DNA of 64,000 nucleotides from JAGRAX01 sp041391365 (lineage in GTDB: Bacteria > Bdellovibrionota_G > JALEGL01 > JAGRMV01). A program made the position numbers and the translations under genes. The stretch is from contig JAWKOC010000001.1 in NCBI GenBank assembly GCA_041391365.1, positions 186,001 through 250,000 on the forward strand. Reading direction: 5' to 3'. Of this stretch, positions 1-9,549 are shown piece after piece. Positions within the stretch are counted from its first letter, which is position 1. Each line of letters starts with the position of its first letter. The notes beneath the pieces were generated by a model, which did no database searches, had not been told where the DNA came from, and saw only the letters and a list, made by a program, of their open reading frames with translations.

Positions 1-1581
1 TATGAACTGCTTACGGGTCGAAGGCTTTTTCAGGCAGAATCCATTCCTGAAGCACTCAAACTTGCAAGAGAAGCAAAAGTCGAGCCCATCAGTTCCATTC
101 GTCCTGAAGTTCCGATTGAGTTAGAAAAAATTGTTCTGAAAATTTTGCGCAAAGATGCAGAGGATCGATTTCAGACGGCGGAAGATATTGTAGATAAGCT
201 CAATGAGTTTTTGTCGAGGTTCAATCCCAAAGGTCGACCCATTCGAATCACGCACATGGATTTGGTTGGATTTTTGGGGAGATATTTTCGAGAAGAGATG
301 GCCAAGTCATCGAGTGTGTATCTTGGCTTGTATGATCAGATGTTTCCCCTTCAAGGATCGGTTTCTCCCAAAAGTCCGGTGGGGTCTCAATTCACAGAGA
401 CTTTGGTGACCAATCCTTTTTATGAAATGAGTCAGGCAGAAAGACTCATCGACAAAGCCACCAGTGCTGTGATCACAGATGAAGTAGAGCCCGAGGAAGA
501 TCCAGAGCGAACCGATGCACAAGATCATGGTCAAAAAACTCAGCCCATCGAAGATCTTCCGCAAGAGTCTTCCCACGAAGTCATTTATTCAAGAGAAAGC
601 GAATCCATAAGCAATGCTGGACCGACGTCACCTCTTGCACACTTTGAGCTACGAAAAAAAAGATCTTCAGGAATCACATTCAATCTGAAAGTGACCAAGA
701 AAAAGCTCATAGGATTTGGTGTCGGAGCTTTGGTATTGTCTGTCTCTAGTTTTTTTGCAGTCAAAGCAATCATTGCCAACAAGATCAACACAAAAATCAC
801 CCATCAATCCGCAACCCATGCAGGCCCTTTGTTTTTGACCATTACTTCTACTCCCAGTGAAGCAGAGATTTTTATCGATGGAGTGTTGCAAGATTTTAAA
901 ACCCCGAGTGTGTTTGAATTTGATTCGCTCAAGGTTCTAACCGTTGAGGTTCGCAAGGAAGGCTTTTTGGCTGATCGTCGAATCATTCAGGAACCTCAAC
1001 AAAGAGAACGTATAGACTTTGTATTGGAACCCGAAGCAGTCGTCAAACCTGTCTCAGGTCAAATGTCGTTGGATCTCTATAGCAATCCATCGGAGGCGAA
1101 CGTGTTTGTCAACGGTGTTGATACGTCCAAAACGACACCCACGACCTTGCAGCTAGAACTAGGCAGTGATTATCGAATCACACTCAAAAAAAATGGATTT
1201 GACGAACGAAGCACCTTGATCACAGCCAATCAGGCCGTGAGCATTGAACGAAGTTTTACCTTGACCCAAAAATCTGAAGAGAAAAAACCTTCGCCTGCTC
1301 CAAAACCCAAGGAAGCGCCCAAACCGGCTCCCGCACCAAAGCCATTGGTTGCTGGAACGCTCAACATCAGTTCCACTCCATGGGCCAATGTGGTGATTTC
1401 AGGCAAAGTGATCGGACAGACACCTTTGATCGGATACACCTTGCCCGAAGGAAAATATGATTTGATTCTGGTGAACAAAGATTTAAAGCTCGGACCGACA
1501 ACCTTGAAAGTGCAAATCAAGCCCAAACAAAAAACCGTGTGTGTGTACCGATTCGAAGATGGTCAGGGTCAATGCAATTGA
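1..1581 (+). CDS. Ser/Thr protein kinase with C-terminal PEGA repeats (5' partial)
   Basis: The reading frame is open from base 1, so the start lies upstream. The first residues (YELLTGRRLF, then P-E-LEKIVLKILRKDAEDRFQ) are the last helices of a Hanks-type kinase C-lobe; the catalytic part is outside the window. A cytoplasmic linker follows, then one membrane helix (LIGFGVGALVLSVSSFFAV, about bases 709-770). The outer part has three PEGA-type beta modules (beginning LFLTITSTPSEAEIF, MSLDLYSNPSEANVF and GTLNISSTPWANVVI); the last two are separated by a Pro/Ala/Lys linker. The architecture is that of a transmembrane signalling kinase whose periplasmic PEGA domains probably contact the envelope or a ligand. 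Substrates are unknown. It ends in TGA at 1579. Confidence 0.9.
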   Translation, partial: YELLTGRRLFQAESIPEALKLAREAKVEPISSIRPEVPIELEKIVLKILRKDAEDRFQTAEDIVDKLNEFLSRFNPKGRPIRITHMDLVGFLGRYFREEMAKSSSVYLGLYDQMFPLQGSVSPKSPVGSQFTETLVTNPFYEMSQAERLIDKATSAVITDEVEPEEDPERTDAQDHGQKTQPIEDLPQESSHEVIYSRESESISNAGPTSPLAHFELRKKRSSGITFNLKVTKKKLIGFGVGALVLSVSSFFAVKAIIANKINTKITHQSATHAGPLFLTITSTPSEAEIFIDGVLQDFKTPSVFEFDSLKVLTVEVRKEGFLADRRIIQEPQQRERIDFVLEPEAVVKPVSGQMSLDLYSNPSEANVFVNGVDTSKTTPTTLQLELGSDYRITLKKNGFDERSTLITANQAVSIERSFTLTQKSEEKKPSPAPKPKEAPKPAPAPKPLVAGTLNISSTPWANVVISGKVIGQTPLIGYTLPEGKYDLILVNKDLKLGPTTLKVQIKPKQKTVCVYRFEDGQGQCN

Positions 1582-1651
1582 GGTATATTTTTTTTTACCC
1601 TTTGAGGAGGGTTGTCCGCCGATCCACGCGCTTTGACAACTTCAAACCACA

Positions 1652-3006
1652 TCATTGCCAAAGACTCTCCCACCAGTTGGGTGCTTTGTAAGGTTTGTCC
1701 ATTCCTGATTTTTTTCGGATGTCATTGATGTCCCACCCTGTGAGTCCCGCGAGATTTTTGGCTTCTTGTTCCTGTCTTGACTTCAAGCTTTTTGCATAGA
1801 GTCCAGCTTGCGGACAACTGTTGGGATTGCCTTTCCAAGGATGTCTCAATACATATCTACCTTGAAAGTTTTGCGTGTCCTGAGTTTCTTGAAAAAACAA
1901 ATCTTCTGGAAATGTTTTCTTGGCATAACGAACATGAAGTCGGGTGATCATCACGGGCAAGGGACCTCCACCTGGCATGATGGATCTCGATCGTTGCATG
2001 GTGGGTGATTCATCTATCCAAAACACCCCAAGTTTTCGAAGCTCATCGATGCTCAGTGGATCTGCAGCGCATGGATCACACCATCCCATGTTCCATACAT
2101 ATTCTGTAAATATGACTCGGTTGTCTTCTTTTTGGTTTGGTATCCAAACATATCTTTGTAAAAAGTTCCGAAGTCGTCTTTGATAAAAACCGGAATGTCC
2201 ATGTTGGAGGGCATGTTGATGGTTCGATAGTTGGTGGATTCCACGCGGCCTGTCTTTGTGAGAACATAAATCAATAGATCTTGAGAGTCTTTGGCATTGA
2301 TCATTCCCAATCGAATGGGAAGCATAAACTTTTCTGATTCAAACGCAATTTGAATGGGACGAAGATACGTAAGACCGGTTTTGACTTGCTGGTCCAAATT
2401 TACTTTGGCCACAAAAAATTTTAGATTTTGTTTGATGTAGGGGCGAAGAGCTGCACTGGCTCCAGCTGGAATACGATAACCACTGGATTTGAGCCAGGTT
2501 TCCAGTCCATTGGATTCTTTGGCCGACAAGATCACAATGTCATATTCTCCGATGGTGTACTGTGCTTCGATCGTCACGCCAAGGCTTTTGGCTTGATCTT
2601 TGCTCACACCTCCTCTGTCCATCAACATACTTTGACGAACTCCCATGGAATTCTCGAACATTTTGATTTGCTGACAAGGGTCAGGGTCAAAATATTCCAC
2701 AAGACGAGGTGCACTGAATGCATCTACACGATCGATCAAAGCTCTTTCTCCGACATGAATCTGACTTTTTTCAAGTACAACTGGAACGGGAACAATCATG
2801 GCGAATTCATTCAAATCACCTTCGTAGTCGTTGCTCATGCTGATTACGGTTTTGTTTTCATCTCGCACAAGCACAACTTGAGAAGCTTTGTTGTAAAGTT
2901 TTGCATCGGCTTTGGCGACGTAGAAACCGCAAAATGAAAAGGCCGCTGGTGAAACACCCAGCAAGAGAAAGAAACAGGTTGCAATCAGGGAAAAAGATCG
3001 ATTCAT
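1652..3006 (-). CDS. DUF2330 exported protein, one frame break
   Basis: The N-terminus is a signal peptide (MNRSFSLIATCFFLLLG) followed by mature FCGFYVAKADAKLYNKAS, the usual start of DUF2330 proteins. ATG at 3006 is chosen because AAAGGAGT lies just upstream; the frame could open three codons earlier at a GTG. The first frame runs to about base 2090, then continuity passes to another frame giving MGWCDPCAADPLSIDELRKL, the conserved Cys-rich end of the same family. The gene is therefore whole apart from a single indel near 2085-2095. Function is unknown. It follows an NqrB/RnfD-like gene on the same strand, a pairing I believe recurs but have not checked. Confidence 0.8.
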
Positions 3007-3086
3007 ATTGAACACTCCTTTGGGTTGTGCATGGAACGTGTCCGCACTTTTGCATAGCTTTCCAAAAAATTCAAATAAAGATGGTC

Positions 3087-3893
3087 TTATCCAATGGCGC
3101 GGGAAGAGAGGTGGCGATCCAACAAAGGGACCGTCGGTGCCAGCAAAAACAAAGAATACAAAAGACCGTTGAATTCATATTCGTGAAAAATGAAAAAGAA
3201 TCCGAGAACAGCCACAGCCAAGCCATGCACAAAAATTCCTTGTGTTGAACGTGGAGTGGTCTTGGGATCGGAGATCATGAAAAAAGCAAAGATCAGTAAG
3301 ACGCCATTGGACAACTGATGCAACCAGATGGTCCATTCATATTCAAGATAAGCAATGCGAGCTCCTAGCAGCGTTGCAAAAGAGAGTAAGAATCCCAAAC
3401 TTACCCACCACGTCTGTGCCCGTTGCGTGACGCCTGATCCAACCAGGATGGTAAAACTGATCAGCAAAATTTCTCGACCCCATTGGCCAGGAGAAACCCA
3501 ACAGGGAAGAAGCAATGTGCAAATGACAATGGCAAAATTTGCAGGGTTGAAAAAATGTTTTCCTTTCCAGCGAAACACAAATTTTGATCCTATGGCTAAT
3601 GCTGCGGCCAAGGGGTGACTCCAAAGTGCATTGCATTTGAGCAGGAGCAGCAAACTTGAAGCTGTGATCCATGGACTCATCCAATTGAATGTTTTTTTCT
3701 TTGCCCAACGGCCCAAAATCCACTGACAACCGAGTGCGCTGGAAAAACAAAGCAGCATTTGCAATGGATCAATGACAAAGTGCCATCTCAACACTCCTGC
3801 ACTCAGCAAAAATGCTAACGCTACAATTTGAAAAGCCCTTGCGTCGATTCGGCGCAAGGTTGGTGCTATGCTCGAGATCGTAAACATTCGCAT
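3087..3893 (-). CDS. NqrB/RnfD/RnfE-family membrane protein
   Basis: A very hydrophobic 268-residue protein with about eight membrane segments. The stretch GSKFVFRWKGKHFFNPANFA, and later FFMISDPKTTP, are the hallmark segments of the NQR2/RnfD/RnfE family, whose full-length members bind FMN covalently and carry electrons or Na+ in Rnf and Nqr complexes. No other rnf or nqr subunit is nearby, so this is a stand-alone paralogue and its role is open. The start overlaps the end of fadJ by 28 bases and DUF2330 follows 80 bases downstream, suggesting one transcript fadI-fadJ-this gene-DUF2330. ATGs at codons 1 and 3 are both possible. Confidence 0.75.
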   Translation of the reverse strand: MRMFTISSIAPTLRRIDARAFQIVALAFLLSAGVLRWHFVIDPLQMLLCFSSALGCQWILGRWAKKKTFNWMSPWITASSLLLLLKCNALWSHPLAAALAIGSKFVFRWKGKHFFNPANFAIVICTLLLPCWVSPGQWGREILLISFTILVGSGVTQRAQTWWVSLGFLLSFATLLGARIAYLEYEWTIWLHQLSNGVLLIFAFFMISDPKTTPRSTQGIFVHGLAVAVLGFFFIFHEYEFNGLLYSLFLLAPTVPLLDRHLSSRAIG

Positions 3894-5959
3894 GGACTGA
3901 AATGTTTACCGTGCTCCTTGGAGAGTTCTTCGAGGCGTTCAACAATTTTTTGCAGAGATCTTTGTTTTGCGTAGGAAATCAAACCACCTCGGAAGGGTGC
4001 GAATCCGGTTCCAAGAACCATTCCTACATCTACGTCCTGCTCATTTTTGACAACTTTTTCTTCCAAACATCGGTAGGCCTCATTGACCATCACCAAAATC
4101 AAACGATCGATGATCATGGACTGCTTGTCTGCGTCAACCATCCCTTGAGGAGTAAGCCCCATGGATTCCAAAAAACTTTTGTCCAAAGTTTTTTTGCCTT
4201 TTTGATGAACGTAAAAGCCTTTTCCATTCTTTTTTCCGAAACGGTTGTTTTGGATCATGCTGGAGATGAGTGATGAAGTTTTGGGAAGATACGAAAATGA
4301 GTCTGACAGATAACGACCCACATGATTGGCCACATCCAATCCAATTTCGTCAAACAGATCGAAGGGACCCATCGGCATTCCAAAATCCAATGCAATTTTT
4401 TCAATGGCAGCCATGGGCATTCCTTCTTCAGCCAGTCGAATGGCTTCGGCCAAGTAGGTTCCCAAAACGCGATTGACCAAAAAACCTGGACGATCTTGTA
4501 CAATGATGGGCGTTTTTCCCATGGCGATGGCAAGCTGTTTGGTGCTGGCAATGGTTTGTTGCGAAGTTTGTTGTCCTTGTACGATTTCAATCAGGGGCAT
4601 CTTGTGAACAGGGTTGAAAAAATGCATTCCTACAACACGTTGAGGGTTTTTGACCACGGATGCAATTTCCGTGATGGAGAGAGCTGATGTATTTGTTGCG
4701 ATCACAGCTTCATCAGAAACATGTTGCGCAAGCTCCGACAATACACTTTGTTTGACTTCGATTTTTTCGATGATGGCTTCCACGACGAAATCCAATCGAG
4801 AGAATCCGGAATAGTCTTTGGTTTGCGAAATGCGATGGATTTTCTCGTCTACATAATGTGATTTTTCTCTTCGTTTTTTCCGGTTGGATTCGTAGACAGA
4901 CCAAATGGCTCTCATGCCTTTTCCAAGAGCTTCGTCCGACACATCTTTGAGACGAACTTTTTTTCCTTTGTCTGCAAAAAGTCCTGCGATTCCCGCTCCC
5001 ATGATTCCCGCTCCCAACACTCCAATTCGATTGACAGGGTGTGGTGGAATGGTTCCTTTGTCTTTGCGAATTTCTTCGGTCGACAAGAAAAGTCTGATCA
5101 GGGATTTGGAAATCGGGGAAGCAATCAGGCTTCCAACTTTTTGAGCCTCCAAATCATAGCTGTAAATTTCTTCTTCACCGTACGTTTGTTTGAGAACGTC
5201 GATGGCTTGCAAAGGCGCGGGGTAGTGCCCTCGGCTTACATGGAGAGCTTGCTTTTTTGCCTGGGAAAGAATGAAGTTTCTTGTGGGTTTGAATCGTTCC
5301 AGTCCCTTTTGGAGGGTAGAGAGACGGTGAGGACGTGCCAACTTGGGGGCGCGTTCAATCCATTGTTTGCCAACTTCAAAGAGCATTTCGGTTGGACAGA
5401 TGTCATCAACCAAACCCATCTTAAGAGCTCTTTTGGGGTCGAGATTTTTTCCCGTGGTGATCATGGTGAGAGCGTTGACGAGTCCTACCACTTTCGGCAA
5501 TCGTTGCGTTCCACCAAATCCTGGAATGATTCCCAGTTGAACTTCGGGCAATGCCAGTTTGACGTGAGGTTCTTGCGAACAGATTCGATAATCGCACGCC
5601 AAAGCCAACTCAAGACCACCCCCCAAACAAGGTCCATTGATCAGAGCCACCGTAGGAACTTTGATGTTTTGAATGGATTCCATCAACTCTTGCCCGACAC
5701 GAGCCAAATCGGCGGCGACGGTTGGATCTTTGAGAGAGAGAATTTCATCAATGGCTGCACCGGCAATGAATTGTCCTGGCTTTGCACTTTGAATCAGAAG
5801 CCCTTGCAGGTCGTTGGTTTCGTAGATGCTTCGAACGGCGTGTTTCAATTCTCCGATGAGTTCTCCATTGAGCACGTTGACACTTCGATTCTCCTGATTG
5901 AGAACCAGTCGAGCAACCTTGTCTGAAGTGATATCCAATTGCAAATGTTTGTATGTCAT
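3866..5959 (-). CDS. fadJ: Fatty acid oxidation multifunctional enzyme (enoyl-CoA hydratase / 3-hydroxyacyl-CoA dehydrogenase)
   Basis: 697 residues, normal for FadJ/FadB alpha subunits. The N-terminal crotonase half has FIAGAAIDEI (oxyanion-hole region), NGPCLGGGLELALACDYRI and ALPEVQLGIIPGFGGTQRLP with the active-site glutamates. The second half has the NAD site GVLGAGIMGAGIAGLFADKG, then NTSALSITEI and MHFFNPVHKMPLIEIV, the 3-hydroxyacyl-CoA dehydrogenase active-site histidine segment. It catalyses the hydration and NAD-dependent oxidation steps of beta-oxidation in the cytoplasm. The thiolase gene ends 8 bases upstream, so the two are co-transcribed and probably form the alpha2-beta2 complex. 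FadJ rather than FadB is a best guess from the thiolase type. Confidence 0.92.
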   Translation of the reverse strand: MTYKHLQLDITSDKVARLVLNQENRSVNVLNGELIGELKHAVRSIYETNDLQGLLIQSAKPGQFIAGAAIDEILSLKDPTVAADLARVGQELMESIQNIKVPTVALINGPCLGGGLELALACDYRICSQEPHVKLALPEVQLGIIPGFGGTQRLPKVVGLVNALTMITTGKNLDPKRALKMGLVDDICPTEMLFEVGKQWIERAPKLARPHRLSTLQKGLERFKPTRNFILSQAKKQALHVSRGHYPAPLQAIDVLKQTYGEEEIYSYDLEAQKVGSLIASPISKSLIRLFLSTEEIRKDKGTIPPHPVNRIGVLGAGIMGAGIAGLFADKGKKVRLKDVSDEALGKGMRAIWSVYESNRKKRREKSHYVDEKIHRISQTKDYSGFSRLDFVVEAIIEKIEVKQSVLSELAQHVSDEAVIATNTSALSITEIASVVKNPQRVVGMHFFNPVHKMPLIEIVQGQQTSQQTIASTKQLAIAMGKTPIIVQDRPGFLVNRVLGTYLAEAIRLAEEGMPMAAIEKIALDFGMPMGPFDLFDEIGLDVANHVGRYLSDSFSYLPKTSSLISSMIQNNRFGKKNGKGFYVHQKGKKTLDKSFLESMGLTPQGMVDADKQSMIIDRLILVMVNEAYRCLEEKVVKNEQDVDVGMVLGTGFAPFRGGLISYAKQRSLQKIVERLEELSKEHGKHFSPCECLRSRA

Positions 5960-5967
5960 GATGATTC

Positions 5968-7257
5968 CTACTGAGCCCTTTCAATGACCATGGCGCCGCC
6001 TTGGCCACCGCCGATGCAAAGTGTGGCCAGAGCGAGGTTTGCTTTTTTTCGCACGAGTTCTTTGGCCAATGTCATTACAAGTCGTGTTCCTGAGCTTCCT
6101 ACGGGATGCCCAAGAGCAATCGCTCCACCATTTACATTGAGTTTGGCGGGATCTAGCTCTCCGAGAAGGTTTTCAAACGAAATGCCAAAACGATCTCCCA
6201 AAGAGGGCTGCTTGAAAACCTCGAGCACGGCGAGCACTTGTGCTGCGAAGGCCTCGTTGATTTCAACATAGTCCATTTCGGACAGTTTGTTTCCGGCACG
6301 TCGAAGAGCCACCGGAGTGGCAATCGCGGGACCCAATCCCATTCTTTTGGGATCTAGTCCCTCAAAGGCATAAGATTTGATCCAGGCCATGGGCGTGAGT
6401 CCAAGTTCTTCTACGCGTTTTTCGCTCATGAGAAGAATGGCACTGGCTCCATCTGTGATTTGGCTGCTGGATCCTGCCGTCACTGAGCCATGTCTGCGAT
6501 CGAAGAAAGGTTTGAGTTTGGCCAAGGCTTCGATCGTTTGATTGGAACGGGGTCCGATGTCGTTGGAAATGACTTTGTCTTTGGAGGGGAGGTAGACCGG
6601 CACAATTTCATCTTCAAATCTTCCGGCTTTTGCGGCTGCGGCGGCTTTGAGATGGCTGTGCAATGAAAATTCATCTTGTTGCTCGCGCGATATGCCGAAT
6701 TCGTTGGCGAGAATCTGTGCTGTCTGGCCCATGTTGAGTCCGCAAAACGGATCTTTGAGGCCTTCCACCAATCCGATGATGGGTTTGAGCATGGAGGGTC
6801 GAAAATGGAGTAGGGTCTGAACTTTTTGCAAGGGAGTTTTGGCACGAGACAATTTCGCAAGCCACTTGCTCATGGTTTTGGGAAACATCAAAGGAATGTT
6901 GCTCATGGATTCGGTCCCACCCGCAATGACTGTGTCCGCTCGTCCAAGCTGAATCATATCAAAGGCAGTGGTCACGGCCTGAAGACCTGAAGCGCAGTTA
7001 CGGGCCACGGTGTGAGCGCTGGTGCTCAGAGGAAGCCCCGACTGGAGCGCAATCACACGCGAGATGTTTGTGGCATCTGCGGGCTGAGACACATTGCCAA
7101 AAATGACTTCGTCCACGCTGTGGGGGTCAATTCCTGTTCTTTCGATCAGTTCTCGTGTGACGACGCGTCCCAATTCCTGGGCAGAAATGTCGTCGAATTC
7201 TGTTCCAGCTTTCACAAAAGGAGTTCGAAACCCGTTGATGATGGCTACCCTTGTCAT
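5968..7257 (-). CDS. fadI: Acetyl-CoA C-acyltransferase (3-ketoacyl-CoA thiolase)
   Basis: 429 residues with the complete thiolase signature: nucleophilic Cys88 in ARNCASGLQ, His384 in GHPVGSSG and the general-base Cys414 in CIGGGQGGA. The length and the long middle loop (LSRAKTPLQKVQTLL) fit the FadI/trifunctional beta-subunit type better than the shorter FadA. It cleaves 3-ketoacyl-CoA with CoA to release acetyl-CoA, the last step of beta-oxidation. It leads the minus-strand fad operon. The 170 bases to the divergent uracil-DNA glycosylase gene must hold both promoters; I could not pick out a clear one. Confidence 0.93.
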   Translation of the reverse strand: MTRVAIINGFRTPFVKAGTEFDDISAQELGRVVTRELIERTGIDPHSVDEVIFGNVSQPADATNISRVIALQSGLPLSTSAHTVARNCASGLQAVTTAFDMIQLGRADTVIAGGTESMSNIPLMFPKTMSKWLAKLSRAKTPLQKVQTLLHFRPSMLKPIIGLVEGLKDPFCGLNMGQTAQILANEFGISREQQDEFSLHSHLKAAAAAKAGRFEDEIVPVYLPSKDKVISNDIGPRSNQTIEALAKLKPFFDRRHGSVTAGSSSQITDGASAILLMSEKRVEELGLTPMAWIKSYAFEGLDPKRMGLGPAIATPVALRRAGNKLSEMDYVEINEAFAAQVLAVLEVFKQPSLGDRFGISFENLLGELDPAKLNVNGGAIALGHPVGSSGTRLVMTLAKELVRKKANLALATLCIGGGQGGAMVIERAQ

Positions 7258-7427
7258 AGGTCGACTTACCTACGCGATAAACTCAATTGGATCAAAGTTT
7301 TTAGGTCGGGTACCTGGTCGGCTGCGATCCCGCTCCATGGTGCGAGCGATCGAGCCAAATCGAGCGGAGGATGAGATGATCTAGAGTCCTTTTCGAAAAC
7401 TCTTCCATGATGTATGAGGAAGATCTT

Positions 7428-8135
7428 ATGACAAAATCTGATTTGCAAGAATTCCAAGAGGTCGTATCTTCTGTTCGTTCCATCGCTGAGAACCAGTTGC
7501 GCAGTGGGCATCGCAGTGTGACTGCCAAATCTAAGGTCTCATCTTCTTCTACTTCGATGACTTTGGAGGACATTCGAACCGAGTTGGGAGATTGCAGTCG
7601 TTGCAAACTGCACGTAGACCGAAACAATATTGTGTTTGGTGTGGGCAATCCCAATGCAGATTTGGTCATTGTCGGGGAAGCTCCCGGAAGAGATGAGGAT
7701 CTTAAGGGAGAACCTTTTGTAGGAAGAGCTGGAAAGCTCCTCACCGATATTTTGGGAGCCATTGGCTTGGCTCGTAGTGAAGTTTACATTTGCAATGTGA
7801 TCAAATGCAGACCCCCTCAAAACCGAAACCCAGAGCCCGATGAAATTGAGCAGTGTGAACCTTTTCTCAAAAAGCAAATTGCGTCCATTTCACCTGCGGC
7901 GATTTTGACCGTGGGGAAATTTGCAGCACATGCGCTGCTTCAGGTGGAAACCCCTATTTCTCAGCTTCGAGGTAATTTTTATGAGTATGAAGGAATCCCG
8001 ATGATTCCAACCTATCATCCAGCCTATTTGCTGCGCAATCCGTCTGCGAAAAAATTTGTGTGGGAAGATGTTCAAAAACTTCATGCCCGGTTGTGTGAAA
8101 TCACCGGCAAACAATTTACTCTCAAAGGAAAATGA
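7428..8135 (+). CDS. Family 4 uracil-DNA glycosylase (4Fe-4S)
   Basis: The conserved glycosylase core is VIVGEAPGRDEDLKGEPFVG followed by RAGKLLTDIL, and the second active-site motif is PTYHPAYLLRNP. Four cysteines expected for the 4Fe-4S cluster are visible: CSRC, one in CNVIKC and one in EQCEPF. The roughly 50-residue Ser-rich N-terminal extension is a lineage add-on seen in many delta-type genomes. It removes uracil from DNA. ATG at 7428 is preferred over 7407 because GAGGAAG lies directly before it. The stop overlaps the next start (ATGA), so the two genes are translationally coupled. Confidence 0.9.
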   Translation: MTKSDLQEFQEVVSSVRSIAENQLRSGHRSVTAKSKVSSSSTSMTLEDIRTELGDCSRCKLHVDRNNIVFGVGNPNADLVIVGEAPGRDEDLKGEPFVGRAGKLLTDILGAIGLARSEVYICNVIKCRPPQNRNPEPDEIEQCEPFLKKQIASISPAAILTVGKFAAHALLQVETPISQLRGNFYEYEGIPMIPTYHPAYLLRNPSAKKFVWEDVQKLHARLCEITGKQFTLKGK

Positions 8136-8497
8136 TCATGTCCTGGTTTTCATCTTTGTTCGGAAAAAAAACGTCCTCCATGGACGTTCATGAGTTTCCC
8201 CCCAAGGAGGAATATGTAGATCAACTTGAGTTTGAGAGAAAAATTCAAAGTGGCTTTGCGGAGCGATCTGCAGCCATCGAATGGTTGGAAAATGACCCAC
8301 TGAGATACTGTGACTACTGCGACTCCCGCAATCGCCCCAGTCCGGGCTCCAATCGAGAAGGCATTCAGCTCTTCACATTTTACAAACGTGTGCCTTCAGG
8401 GGCCAAGGATTTGAGAATTGTGTTGGGATCGTATTGGTATACCATTCCTGCAAAAGAAATGAAGTGCAGTTCATGTGGCAAGACAGTCCTGAGATAG
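8132..8497 (+). CDS. Small protein with two CxxC pairs, unknown function
   Basis: 121 residues, not recognised. It has two Cys-x-x-Cys knuckles, YCDYCDSRN in the middle and MKCSSCGKTVL at the C-terminus, which suggests one zinc-ribbon-like metal site. The region between them (FYKRVPSGAKDLRIVLGSYW) is beta-rich. There is no signal peptide, so it is probably cytoplasmic. It overlaps the glycosylase stop by four bases and queA begins inside its 3' end (8473), so it sits in a tight operon with DNA repair and tRNA modification genes. ATG at 8138 is an alternative start. Confidence 0.7.
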   Translation: MIMSWFSSLFGKKTSSMDVHEFPPKEEYVDQLEFERKIQSGFAERSAAIEWLENDPLRYCDYCDSRNRPSPGSNREGIQLFTFYKRVPSGAKDLRIVLGSYWYTIPAKEMKCSSCGKTVLR

Positions 8498-9498
8498 ATT
8501 TTGATTTGCCCGATGAGTTGATTGCCGCAAACCCCAGTCAAAAAAGGGGACAGAGCCGACTTCTTTTTGTGGATCGCTCTACCGATCAGAAACAAGAAAT
8601 GCGTTTTGATCACATCATCGAGAAATTTTCGGGCCGTGAAGTCTTGGTGGTCAATCAAGCCAAAGTGGATCATGTGCGTATTCCTTGGGTCGATCCCAAA
8701 GGCCGATCTCAAGAGATTTTCTTTTTGACGTGCATGTCTAGCCAAGAGGGTCAATCCGAATGGACGGGTATGGTGTCGGGGAAAAAACTTTCCTGCCATG
8801 TTTGGTACGATGTGAACGATACCCTCCAATTTTTCATCCTCGAGCGACTCGATGGGGGACTTTGTCGACTCAAGGTCAATGCAGATGAACAAGCGGTGAG
8901 AGAACTTTTTCACACCCAGGGTTTGGTTCCTTTGCCCCCCTACATTCTCAAACAAAGAAAAATCCAAGGTCAAGCGCAATACAATGATGAAGATTCGACT
9001 CGATATCAAACTGTGTTTGCAGCCATGCCTGGAGCCGTAGCCGCGCCCACCGCGGGATTGCATTTTACTCAAGAAATTCTCGATGCCTTGGAGGCCAAGG
9101 GTGTGAAAATCATACGACTGTTTTTGCGTGTGGGGTGGGGAACCTTTGAACCTTTGCAAGAGAAGCATTTTCGCGAGAACAAGTTGCACCGAGAATATGT
9201 GGAGATTCCCGAGCAAAGTGCCTTCGAGCTTCTTGAGGCCCAGCGACAGGGTCGTCCCATTGTTTCCGTGGGCACGACCACACTCCGAGCGTTGGAATGG
9301 TGGGTGAAAAAAGGCAAGTCAGATCAAGGTGTGGCTGAGTTTTGTGATTTGTTTCTTTATCCTCCCCATCGTTTTGATGTGGCTACGGGGTTGATCACCA
9401 ATTTTCATCTGCCCAAATCCAGTTTGTTTCTTTTGGTGTCGGCATTCATGGGAGAGGATGGAGCCAAGCGACTCCAAAGATTTATCGAAAAACCATAG
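8473..9498 (+). CDS. queA: S-adenosylmethionine:tRNA ribosyltransferase-isomerase
   Basis: 341 residues from MWQDSPEIDFDLPDELIA, matching the normal length. Family blocks seen are IDFDLPDELIAANPSQKR, the PLPPYI segment (GLVPLPPYILKQ), DSTRYQTVFA with GAVAAPTAGLHFT, VGWGTFEPL and TNFHLPKSSLFLLVSAF. It transfers ribose from AdoMet to 7-aminomethyl-7-deazaguanine in tRNA, making epoxyqueuosine. ATG 8473 is used rather than an upstream GTG at 8434 because the homologous N-terminus starts there. tgt, the preceding enzyme of the queuosine pathway, follows 51 bases downstream. Confidence 0.95.
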   Translation: MWQDSPEIDFDLPDELIAANPSQKRGQSRLLFVDRSTDQKQEMRFDHIIEKFSGREVLVVNQAKVDHVRIPWVDPKGRSQEIFFLTCMSSQEGQSEWTGMVSGKKLSCHVWYDVNDTLQFFILERLDGGLCRLKVNADEQAVRELFHTQGLVPLPPYILKQRKIQGQAQYNDEDSTRYQTVFAAMPGAVAAPTAGLHFTQEILDALEAKGVKIIRLFLRVGWGTFEPLQEKHFRENKLHREYVEIPEQSAFELLEAQRQGRPIVSVGTTTLRALEWWVKKGKSDQGVAEFCDLFLYPPHRFDVATGLITNFHLPKSSLFLLVSAFMGEDGAKRLQRFIEKP

Positions 9499-9549
9499 AG
9501 GATCGGTACATTTATAGCTGGCGTGCCGCGATGATTGTGTAGGTGCGCC

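Noticed and set aside
1582..1640. Terminator after the kinase gene (ACCCT/AGGGT hairpin)
   Set aside because: The T-run lies before the hairpin in the plus direction and is A in the minus direction, so it does not fit a rho-independent terminator.
5039..5926. 295-codon open frame antisense to fadJ
   Set aside because: Shadow of fadJ with no start context and no recognisable domain.
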